Below, piece by piece: positions 17,040 to 23,138 of a stretch of 32,865 bases of DNA; the stretch's first letter is position 1; the number at the start of each line of letters is the position of its first letter. The notes under the pieces were generated by a model. That model was not told the origin of the DNA and did not search any database. It saw nothing but the letters and a program-made list of their open reading frames with translations. The DNA lies in contig JAZOAY010000011.1 in the NCBI GenBank assembly GCA_045595725.1, forward strand, positions 1-32,865, given 5' to 3'. The position numbers and the translations under genes were made by a program. The DNA is from SIG575 sp045595725. Its GTDB lineage: Bacteria > Bacillota > Clostridia > Oscillospirales > Acutalibacteraceae.

Positions 17040-17116
17040 TGGTGGCTGCAATTGGATTTGAACCAATGACACTACGGGTATGAACCGTATGCTCTAGCCA
17101 ACTGAGCTATGCAGCC
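17040..17116 (-). tRNA. tRNA-Met (CAU), elongator type
   Basis: 77 nt with encoded CCA. The acceptor stem GGCTGCA / TGCAGCC has a G1-C72 pair, so it is not the initiator, which has an unpaired 1-72. The anticodon stem is TACGG / CCGTA with loop TTCATAC, giving anticodon CAT. The arm matches elongator Met rather than tRNA-Ile2, though a CAU tRNA-Ile cannot be fully excluded. Confidence 0.93.
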
Positions 17117-17137
17117 ATAACCTCAAAGCACTTGTAC

Positions 17138-17166
17138 ATTATAATCGACAAAACTCCATTTGTCAA
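17138..17166 (-). promoter_or_regulatory. Perfect consensus promoter of the tRNA pair
   Basis: The minus strand reads TTGACA (17161-17166), a 17-nt spacer and TATAAT (17138-17143), about 21 nt before the 5' end of tRNA-Met. This is a full consensus sigma-A promoter, as expected for stable RNA. Confidence 0.93.
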
Positions 17167-17197
17167 TACTTTTTTCAAAAAAATTTTAAAAAATTTC

Positions 17198-17236
17198 AAA
17201 AAATTTTGCCGATACCCTTTTTTCGGCATATCGGCA
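17198..17236 (-). terminator. Terminator-like hairpin at the end of the candidate RNA
   Basis: The minus strand has TGCCGATA (17229-17236), a 14-nt loop and TATCGGCA (17207-17214), then AAA and six T. It cannot serve the tRNA unit or the plus-strand operon, both of which start outside it and point away. Confidence 0.65.
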
Positions 17237-17325
17237 TATATCAAGCGGTAAAAATATACGGCTCCCCACAGGACAATTTCCATAAATTGCCACCGTATAC
17301 ACTTATCACCGCGAGATGTCTCTTT
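17198..17325 (-). ncRNA. Candidate structured small RNA of unknown family
   Basis: Between the two outward-facing promoters lies a folded stretch with no gene. On the minus strand it has nested stems: GCGGT/ACCGC (17308-17312 with 17245-17249), TATACGG/CCGTATA (17293-17299 with 17255-17261) and CAATTT/AAATTG (17284-17289 with 17274-17279, loop ATGG). An 8-bp terminator hairpin with a T6 run follows at 17198-17236. A TATAAT at 17332-17337 could start an RNA of about 125 nt near 17325; its -35 is poor. I do not recognise it as 6S, SRP, RNase P, tmRNA or a riboswitch. The stems are seen directly; expression is inferred. Confidence 0.45.
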
Positions 17326-17354
17326 ACTTTTATTATATGCCTGAAAGGACATGT

Positions 17355-17383
17355 TTGACTTTAACCTTCAGGTATTGTATAAT
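17355..17383 (+). promoter_or_regulatory. Sigma-A promoter of the nucleosidase operon
   Basis: TTGACT (17355-17360), a 17-nt spacer and TATAAT (17378-17383), about 32 nt before the ATG at 17415. Confidence 0.9.
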
Positions 17384-17414
17384 CTATAAAAAAAGAAAAA
17401 ACAGGTGGATAATT

Positions 17415-18104
17415 ATGAAAATAGGTTTTGTTATTGCAGACAATTACGAATTTGACCCCTTTAAAAAATTTGCAGAAGAATTTTCCCCCACAGAATACGC
17501 TACCCTCGGTAACAATTGTATAAAATTCGATTTTAATGAAAAAACTGAAGTATGTGCAGTAGAATGCGGTATCGGAAAAGTAAATGCTGCCATTGCAACT
17601 CTTTACCTTATTAAAGAAGAAAAAGCAGATATTATTCTCAACGTAGGCCTTTCAGGTGCTGTTCAGAATGTTCAGAGAAATTTCATTGTTGCCGGTACAG
17701 AATACACAGAATGCGACTTTGACCTGACTGCAATCGGCTACGACCTTGGTGTTAAACCTCAGGAAGTTTACGTTTACAAAGCAGATGAAAAGCTTCTTTC
17801 TCTTGCTGAAAAATGCAGCATTGATTATTTCGGCAAACTTGGTACAGGTGATATTTTCCTTGCTGATACAGAAAGAAAAATCAAATTCCGCGATACATTC
17901 GGCATATGCTCATTTGACATGGAAACAGGCGCAATTGCTGCTGTTTGTCATAAAACACATACACCTTTCCTTGCAATCAGAAAAATTTCTGATGACTGTG
18001 ACGAAAACGCAGTTGAAAATTATAAAGAACTTAACAACAAAAAGGAAGTTCATCTCAGCGAAGTCGCAAGAGAAATGTTAGAAAAAATAACGGAGAATTT
18101 TTAA
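17415..18104 (+). CDS. 5'-methylthioadenosine/S-adenosylhomocysteine nucleosidase family protein
   Basis: A 229-residue PNP/UDP-phosphorylase-family nucleosidase that would cleave adenine from MTA or SAH in the cytoplasm and so recycle SAM by-products. CGIGKVNAA (51-59) and NVGLSG (76-81) form the nucleoside/ribose site. Glu12, Glu170 in FDMETGAIA and Asp193 in RKISDD match the catalytic and substrate residues of E. coli MtnN. The open frame extends upstream to 17316 through the promoter. AGGTGG lies 6 nt before the ATG at 17415, which fixes the start. It is the first gene of a three-gene unit; the HD-domain gene follows after 4 nt. The family is certain; the exact nucleoside is slightly uncertain because sequence around the active site diverges. 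Confidence 0.85.
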   Translation: MKIGFVIADNYEFDPFKKFAEEFSPTEYATLGNNCIKFDFNEKTEVCAVECGIGKVNAAIATLYLIKEEKADIILNVGLSGAVQNVQRNFIVAGTEYTECDFDLTAIGYDLGVKPQEVYVYKADEKLLSLAEKCSIDYFGKLGTGDIFLADTERKIKFRDTFGICSFDMETGAIAAVCHKTHTPFLAIRKISDDCDENAVENYKELNNKKEVHLSEVAREMLEKITENF

Positions 18105-18108
18105 AATT

Positions 18109-18690
18109 ATGAACAGTAATTTTTTCGCCATGCTGGCACGAATGAAATATATTAACCGTTGGGCTCTGATGCGTAACATTCAGGAAGAAAGCATCTGTCA
18201 GCATTCAATGGAAACTGCAGCCTTTGCCCATGCATTGGCACTTATCAAAAACAAACATTTCGGCGGTAACTTAAACGCCGACAGAGCCGCAGTTCTTGCA
18301 CTTTACCATGACATGCCTGAAATTATCACAGGCGACCTTCCCACTCCCGTAAAATATTTCAACGACGACATGAAAGAAGTTTATTCCAAAGTTGAAGAAA
18401 GTGCATGCAGGAAGCTTCTTTCCATGCTTCCCGATGATTTAAAGGAAGATTATTCTCCACTATTCTTCAAGGAAGAAAAAGACGAGTATCTGTGGAAAAT
18501 TGTCAAAGCTGCCGATAAAATAAGTGCATTGACAAAATGTCTTGAAGAAAAAAAAGCAGGAAACAGAGAATTTGAAAGTGCTCTTGTTTCAACGGAAAAA
18601 GCAATACGCGAAATGAATATGGAAGAAGCAGATTATTTTCTTGACACTTTCCTGCACGGTTTCACACTCACACTTGACGAGCAGAATTAG
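18109..18690 (+). CDS. YfbR-like HD-domain 5'-deoxynucleotidase
   Basis: A 193-residue HD-domain phosphohydrolase. ESICQHSMETAAFAHALAL supplies the first metal His (His32). YHDMPEIITGDLPTPVKYF gives His67-Asp68, Glu71 and the TGDLPTPVKY signature of YfbR, which dephosphorylates deoxynucleoside 5'-monophosphates. A later Asp in KAADKISAL completes the metal site. It starts 4 nt after the nucleosidase stop, and the two genes together suggest nucleoside or nucleotide salvage. Length matches the family. Confidence 0.9.
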   Translation: MNSNFFAMLARMKYINRWALMRNIQEESICQHSMETAAFAHALALIKNKHFGGNLNADRAAVLALYHDMPEIITGDLPTPVKYFNDDMKEVYSKVEESACRKLLSMLPDDLKEDYSPLFFKEEKDEYLWKIVKAADKISALTKCLEEKKAGNREFESALVSTEKAIREMNMEEADYFLDTFLHGFTLTLDEQN

Positions 18691-18691
18691 T

Positions 18692-19396
18692 ATGGAGAAA
18701 ATTTTCAAGAATATGCATTCCGGCCTTACGAATAATCAACTGAAAATCATTGCAATGGTATCCATGCTTATTGACCATACAGGAATGGGGATTTTTCCCG
18801 AACACGAAATTTTCAGAATTATGGGCAGACTTGCTTTTCCGATTTTTGCCTACATGATAGCAGAAGGATGTTTTTATACAAAACACAAAATAAAATACCT
18901 TCTGATGATTGCAGGTCTGGGCATCGGTTGTCAGGTGGTATACACAATTGCCTCTCACTCTCTTTATCAGAATATACTCCTCACTTTTACTTTTTCTGTT
19001 ATCACAATTTTTGCAATTGATAATTTTCTTGAAAAAAAGAATAAAATTTCTTTTCTGTGCATGTGCGGAGTTATTTTTAGTGTAGTCTTGATTTCACTTG
19101 TTTTCCCTGTAATTTTCAAAGAAAAAGGCTTTGATATTGATTACGGTTTTCCCGGTGTGTTATTACCTGTAGCAGTTTATTATTCACCTACCAAAAAATT
19201 AAAAATCATTTCAGCCTCTGCTGTGCTTACAGGAATGGCTTTTCTTTCCGGAGGAATACAGTTCTTCTCCCTCTTTTCAGTCCCCTTACTCATGCTTTAC
19301 AACGGCAAAAGAGGTAAATTAAACATGAAATATGTTTTCTACATTTTCTATCCCGCACATCTGGCAATTATTTATATGATCGGAAAAATAATATAA
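18692..19396 (+). CDS. TraX-family membrane protein
   Basis: A 234-residue protein with about seven hydrophobic segments. The N-terminal LKIIAMVSMLIDHTG, then GRLAFPIFAYMIAEG with HKIKYLL, and a final YIFYPAHLAIIYMIG are the TraX pattern. TraX of the F plasmid acetylates pilin. Chromosomal Firmicutes copies have no known substrate, and no pilus gene is nearby. The start ATG lies 1 nt after the TAG of the YfbR-like gene; the ribosome binding site is weak, so translation is probably coupled. Its stop codon TAA is the first part of the direct repeat flanking the MITE-like element. Confidence 0.85.
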   Translation: MEKIFKNMHSGLTNNQLKIIAMVSMLIDHTGMGIFPEHEIFRIMGRLAFPIFAYMIAEGCFYTKHKIKYLLMIAGLGIGCQVVYTIASHSLYQNILLTFTFSVITIFAIDNFLEKKNKISFLCMCGVIFSVVLISLVFPVIFKEKGFDIDYGFPGVLLPVAVYYSPTKKLKIISASAVLTGMAFLSGGIQFFSLFSVPLLMLYNGKRGKLNMKYVFYIFYPAHLAIIYMIGKII

Positions 19397-19400
19397 AAAA
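19394..19400 (+). repeat. Left copy of possible target-site duplication
   Basis: TAAAAAA directly before the left inverted repeat. The same 7 bases follow the right inverted repeat at 19646-19652. The run is A-rich, so chance is possible. Confidence 0.5.
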
Positions 19401-19645
19401 GGGGATGTAAAAAAAGCGAAGACCGTATAAAACCGCATAAATAAATGTGGGTTCTGCAGGTTATGAGCCTGAAGAACCCCACCAAAATGTGCAAGAATCG
19501 AAAACTAATAAAATTTTATGTTTTATACTACGAACAAACTTCGCCACTCGACGTACCTCTGTACGCCTTCGGGCAAACAAAATCAAGGATAACCCCCCTT
19601 GATTTTACTCAGTTTGTCCGTTCTTCATCTTTTCTTCCCATCCCC
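19401..19645. mobile_element. MITE-like element, 245 bp, without a transposase
   Basis: The gap between the TraX-like gene and its probable terminator holds a compact folded element. It begins GGGGATG and ends CATCCCC. The inverted similarity continues imperfectly for about 30 more bases (GAAGACCG versus GAAGAACGG). It is flanked by TAAAAAA on both sides. Inside are three hairpins: 19447-19482 (GTGGG...CCCAC), 19552-19565 (CGTAC-CTCT-GTACG) and 19579-19606 (10-bp AAAATCAAGG / CCTTGATTTT). Removing the element and one repeat puts the TraX stop directly onto the terminator. The only open frame inside (67 codons) looks like chance. It could instead be a structured RNA gene. Confidence 0.55.
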
Positions 19646-19652
19646 TAAAAAA
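19646..19652 (+). repeat. Right copy of possible target-site duplication
   Basis: TAAAAAA directly after the right inverted repeat CATCCCC; identical to 19394-19400. Confidence 0.5.
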
Positions 19653-19689
19653 GGAGCTGTAAAAACGAAAGTTTTTTACAGCTCCTTTT
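19647..19689. terminator. Bidirectional terminator
   Basis: A stem of about 16 bp, AAAGGAGCTGTAAAAA with TTTTTACAGCTCCTTT, has T runs on both sides. It can end the nucleosidase-YfbR-TraX unit from the left and the Ig-like gene (stop at 19707) from the right. Confidence 0.88.
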
Positions 19690-19706
19690 GTGTTTTATTC
19701 ATTCAA

Positions 19707-20690
19707 TCAGAATGAGAAAAGATTTGCGAAAAAATCAATAATACTTCTGAAGAAATTGATAATTGATTGGAAGAATGAAACATTTACGGTAACTTCGCAC
19801 TCTGCCACTTTTTCACCGTCAAAAGTATAAACTTCAAGCGTTGTTGTACCGCCTTTAAGACCTGTAAGTGTGATTGTGCCGTCATCATTGATATCATATC
19901 CGACAACCATATCACCTGTATCTTCACCGGGAACTATGCAATAGAAGTCTTTATATGTTGCTTCTGAAGGTTTAACAACTACAGAAATGTCACATGTTTC
20001 TCCGTAACCGAGTGTAACAGCAGTTTCAGAAAGAGAAATTGATTCAACAGCAACCTTCTTATAAGTAACCTTATATGTATCTGATGTGCTTTCTGTCATC
20101 GGATATTTCACCCCTGCAAAAGAGGTATCCTTGAACTTTGACTCCTGCTTCATAACAAAAGATTTGAGCAGACCACCCTTTGAAGTTTTTGTTGTGATTG
20201 TAATATCATTTGTGCCGTCTTCCCACTTTTCTGAAAGTTTGAACGTAATTGTTATGTCACCGTTATCAGCTTTTTTTAGGCTTGCGCTTTTGAATTTAAA
20301 ACCAAATTCTTTTATTCTTCTCTTTATGCTGAACATCCACACTGTATCAGGCTGACCGTCAACATATTTACTTTTATCAGATGTTCCGTAGTAATAGCTT
20401 GTTGTCTCTTCAACCTGCCAATCTGTGCCGAAAAGTTCTTCATTGAATTCTTTTGTTTCCTTTGCATCCGAAGCTGAAAGTCCCGAATAGTCCGCCGTAA
20501 CTTTAACTTTCCATGTGTTATCAACCTTTATCAGACCTTTTTTAGCAGTTGTCGTAAGGCAGTTTTCGTAATAATTGAGCATTTCCTCTTTTGTAGAAGA
20601 TGTTCCTATTGCACCTGCCATCATGCTGAATACAGAAAACATCATCAGAACGACAAGTAATGCTGATAAAAGTTTGCAGATTTTTTTCAT
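19707..20690 (-). CDS. Secreted Ig-like (BIG2-type) domain protein, paralogue C
   Basis: A 327-residue, more distant relative of the two genes at 12143-14294. It has a signal peptide (MKKICKLLSALLVVLMMFS, then MMAGAIG), the family region EEMLNYYENCLTTTAKKG, ADYSGLSASDAKETK and FSIKRRIKEFGFKFKSA, and the Ig-like part SISLSETAVTLGYGE, VVKPSEATYKDFY and GGTTTLEVYTFDGE. The tail is an amphipathic Phe/Ile helix (SFFQSIINFFRSIIDFF). No lipobox or sortase motif is present. AAAGGAG lies about 10 nt before the ATG. It is a single gene with its own promoter and terminator. Function is unknown. Confidence 0.86.
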   Translation of the reverse strand: MKKICKLLSALLVVLMMFSVFSMMAGAIGTSSTKEEMLNYYENCLTTTAKKGLIKVDNTWKVKVTADYSGLSASDAKETKEFNEELFGTDWQVEETTSYYYGTSDKSKYVDGQPDTVWMFSIKRRIKEFGFKFKSASLKKADNGDITITFKLSEKWEDGTNDITITTKTSKGGLLKSFVMKQESKFKDTSFAGVKYPMTESTSDTYKVTYKKVAVESISLSETAVTLGYGETCDISVVVKPSEATYKDFYCIVPGEDTGDMVVGYDINDDGTITLTGLKGGTTTLEVYTFDGEKVAECEVTVNVSFFQSIINFFRSIIDFFANLFSF

Positions 20691-20731
20691 TTGAAATTAT
20701 CTCCTTTAATACGTTATATTTAAACATGTAT

Positions 20732-20760
20732 ATTTTACCATTATTTATATGTGTTTTCAA
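20732..20760 (-). promoter_or_regulatory. Promoter of Ig-like paralogue C
   Basis: The minus strand reads TTGAAA (20755-20760), a 17-nt spacer and TAAAAT (20732-20737), about 42 nt before the ATG at 20690. Confidence 0.7.
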
Positions 20761-20843
20761 TGTTCATTTTTCTTTTTTGATATTTTATACAAAAAGTTAT
20801 ATAATGTTTTGTAAGTTTTTACAATTTATTTATGTTTTGTCAG

Positions 20844-20872
20844 TTGATTTTTCTTCTACGAAGTAGTAAAAT
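20844..20872 (+). promoter_or_regulatory. Promoter of the redox complex, with palindromic spacer
   Basis: TTGATT (20844-20849), a 17-nt spacer and TAAAAT (20867-20872), about 24 nt before the ATG at 20896. The spacer contains two overlapping inverted repeats, CTTC-TAC-GAAG (20853-20863) and CTAC-GAA-GTAG (20856-20866), a possible operator. Confidence 0.65.
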
Positions 20873-20895
20873 TATCTCCAAGAGGAGTGGATAAA

Positions 20896-21384
20896 ATGAG
20901 TTGTTCAAATTGTCACAGAAGTGACTTATCACTTTTAAACGAAACTTTGGAAAAATACAAAAATGTAAACGGAAGTCTTATTACCGTCTTGCAGAAAGCA
21001 CAGGAAATTTATGGTTTTCTGCCTACGGATGTTATCTATAAAATTGCTGAAGAAATGAACCTCACCCCCGCAAAAGTCATGGGTGTTGCAACATTCTACA
21101 CCCAGTTCAGATTTAAGCCTGTGGGAAAATATCTTATCATGCTCTGTCAGGGTACTGCATGTCACGTGAACGGCTCTGAAAGAATTGAAAAAGCAATCAA
21201 TGATGAATTGGGTATTTCTGACGGTGAAACAACGGAAGACGGACTTTTCACTCTGAAAAATGTTGCTTGTCTCGGTTGCTGCAGTCTGTCTCCCGTAATG
21301 ATGGTAAACGAAGAAACTTACGGCTCACTCACTCCCCAAAAAGTAAAAGAAATTTTAAGAAAACTGAAGGAGGGAGAAAAATGA
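20896..21384 (+). CDS. NuoE/HndA-like [2Fe-2S] subunit
   Basis: A 162-residue thioredoxin-like ferredoxin subunit of NADH-oxidising flavoenzyme complexes. Cluster ligands are Cys84 and Cys89 (CQGTACHVNG), then Cys125 and Cys129 (CLGCCSLSP), the NuoE pattern. The helical N-terminal part contains VLQKAQEIYGFLP and VMGVATFYTQFRF, both family-typical. GAGGAG is 8 nt before the ATG at 20896; the open frame could begin at GTG 20887, but that overlaps the ribosome binding site. It overlaps the next gene by 4 nt (ATGA). It relays electrons beside the NuoF-like subunit. Confidence 0.94.
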   Translation: MSCSNCHRSDLSLLNETLEKYKNVNGSLITVLQKAQEIYGFLPTDVIYKIAEEMNLTPAKVMGVATFYTQFRFKPVGKYLIMLCQGTACHVNGSERIEKAINDELGISDGETTEDGLFTLKNVACLGCCSLSPVMMVNEETYGSLTPQKVKEILRKLKEGEK

Positions 21385-23126
21385 GAATTGTTGTAGGCCA
21401 GGGCAGTTGCGGTCTCGCCGCAGGTGCCGGAACAGTTTATTCTGCAATTGAAAAGCTCATCGAAAACAAAGACCTTCTTTCAATTACAGGTTGCATAGGA
21501 ATGTGTTTCCTCGAACCTATTGTTGATATTTATGACGAAGATAAGCTTGTCAAAAGGCTTGTTAAAGTCACAGAAAATGATGCAGAAAGAATTGTAAATG
21601 CAGTTAAAAGCAACGACTTTTCTCTCGTAGAAAACATCAGCATTTCGGAAGACGACGAAAAATTCCTGACTCAGCAGACGAGAATCGCACTTCGTCATTG
21701 CGGTATTATAAATCCCGAAAGCATTGATGATTATACAAATGCTGACGGTTATAAGGCTCTCAGAAAGGTTTTGACATCAATGTCTCCTGAAGATGTTATT
21801 GAAGAAATAAAAACTTCAGGTTTAGCCGGCAGAGGCGGTGCAGGTTTCCCCACATGGTTTAAATGGAATGCTGCAAGAAATTCTGCGGGAGAAGAAAAAT
21901 ATCTTATCTGTAACGCTGATGAGGGTGACCCCGGTGCATTCATGGACAGAGCAGTTATTGAAAGTGACCCTCACAATCTTATTGAAGGCATGCTCATAGG
22001 CGCTTATGCTATCGGTGCAAAAGAAGCGGTAGTTTATGTCAGGGCTGAATATCCGCTCGCAATAGTACGACTCGAAAATGCAATAAGGCAGGCCGAGGAT
22101 AAAGGCTTTGTGGGCAACAATATTTTCGGCACAGATTTTTCATGCTCTTTCAGAATCAAAGCAGGTGCAGGAGCATTTGTATGCGGCGAAGAAACAGCAC
22201 TTATTGAGTCTCTTGAAGGAAGTCGCGGCATGCCGAGGCTTAAACCGCCTTTCCCTGCTGAAGCAGGTTATTGGCATAAGCCCTCAAACATCAACAACGT
22301 TGAAACTTTCGCCAACGTTTCATGGATAATTCTCAACGGCGGCGAAAAATTCAGTGCATTGGGTACAGAAGACAGCAAAGGAACAAAGGTTTTTGCCCTC
22401 ACAGGGAAAATCAAGCGTGGCGGTCTTGTGGAAATCCCTATGGGAAAAACTTTACGTCATGTTATATTCGATATCGGTGGCGGCATCAAAAACGGTGCCT
22501 CCTTCAAAGCCGTTCAAATGGGCGGACCTTCAGGGGGTTGTATTCCCGAAGAACTTCTCGATACAGTTATAGATTACAAAAAGTTAAGTGCTACAGGTGC
22601 AATCATGGGTTCAGGCGGCATGGTCGTTATGGATGATAGCACCTGCATGGTAAATATGGCAAAATTTTTCCTTGATTTTACTGCAAAAGAATCATGTGGA
22701 AAATGCGTTCATTGCAGAATCGGCACCAAAAGAATGCTTGAAATTCTCACAAGAATTACCGAAGGTGGCGGCAAAGACGGAGACATTGAACTCCTCAGCG
22801 AATTGTGTCTCGGCATCAAAGACGGTGCTTTATGCGGTCTGGGTCAGACAGCACCAAACCCTGTTCTGACTACACTTAAATATTTCAGAAATGAATACGT
22901 TTCTCATATAAAAGACAAGAAATGTCCTGCAAAAGAATGTGTTTCACTTCTCACCTACTCAATAAACCCGGAAAAATGTGTAGGTTGTTCTCTTTGCTCA
23001 AAAAAATGTCCCACTCAAGCAATTTCAGGAGAACTGAAAAAAACATTCTCAATTGACAACGAAAAATGTATTAAATGCGGACAATGTAAGCTTACCTGTA
23101 AATTTGGTGCTGTTAACGTAGATTAA
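21381..23126 (+). CDS. NuoF/HndC-like NADH-binding flavoprotein subunit
   Basis: A 581-residue subunit that oxidises NADH at FMN. An N-terminal thioredoxin-like [2Fe-2S] domain (Cys10, Cys38, Cys42) is followed by the NADH/FMN domain with GLAGRGGAGFPTWFKW (about 147-162), NADEGDPGAFMDR and AGAGAFVCGEETALIES. A 4Fe-4S site (CGKCVHCRIGTKRM) precedes a C-terminal 2[4Fe-4S] ferredoxin domain: Cys533/536/539/543 and Cys563/566/569/573. This three-part layout matches the NADH subunit of multimeric, often electron-bifurcating, [FeFe] hydrogenases and formate dehydrogenases, not respiratory NuoF. The ATG overlaps the stop of the preceding gene. Confidence 0.94.
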   Translation: MRIVVGQGSCGLAAGAGTVYSAIEKLIENKDLLSITGCIGMCFLEPIVDIYDEDKLVKRLVKVTENDAERIVNAVKSNDFSLVENISISEDDEKFLTQQTRIALRHCGIINPESIDDYTNADGYKALRKVLTSMSPEDVIEEIKTSGLAGRGGAGFPTWFKWNAARNSAGEEKYLICNADEGDPGAFMDRAVIESDPHNLIEGMLIGAYAIGAKEAVVYVRAEYPLAIVRLENAIRQAEDKGFVGNNIFGTDFSCSFRIKAGAGAFVCGEETALIESLEGSRGMPRLKPPFPAEAGYWHKPSNINNVETFANVSWIILNGGEKFSALGTEDSKGTKVFALTGKIKRGGLVEIPMGKTLRHVIFDIGGGIKNGASFKAVQMGGPSGGCIPEELLDTVIDYKKLSATGAIMGSGGMVVMDDSTCMVNMAKFFLDFTAKESCGKCVHCRIGTKRMLEILTRITEGGGKDGDIELLSELCLGIKDGALCGLGQTAPNPVLTTLKYFRNEYVSHIKDKKCPAKECVSLLTYSINPEKCVGCSLCSKKCPTQAISGELKKTFSIDNEKCIKCGQCKLTCKFGAVNVD

Positions 23127-23138
23127 GGAGGTGGAAAG

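Noticed and set aside
17245..17312. T-box riboswitch or other known riboswitch for the folded region
   Set aside because: No T-box core or specifier arrangement, and it lies upstream of both flanking promoters, so it is not the leader of either unit.
19445..19648. 67-codon open frame on the plus strand inside the folded element
   Set aside because: No ribosome binding site, it crosses all the hairpins and the right inverted repeat, and its composition does not look like a protein.
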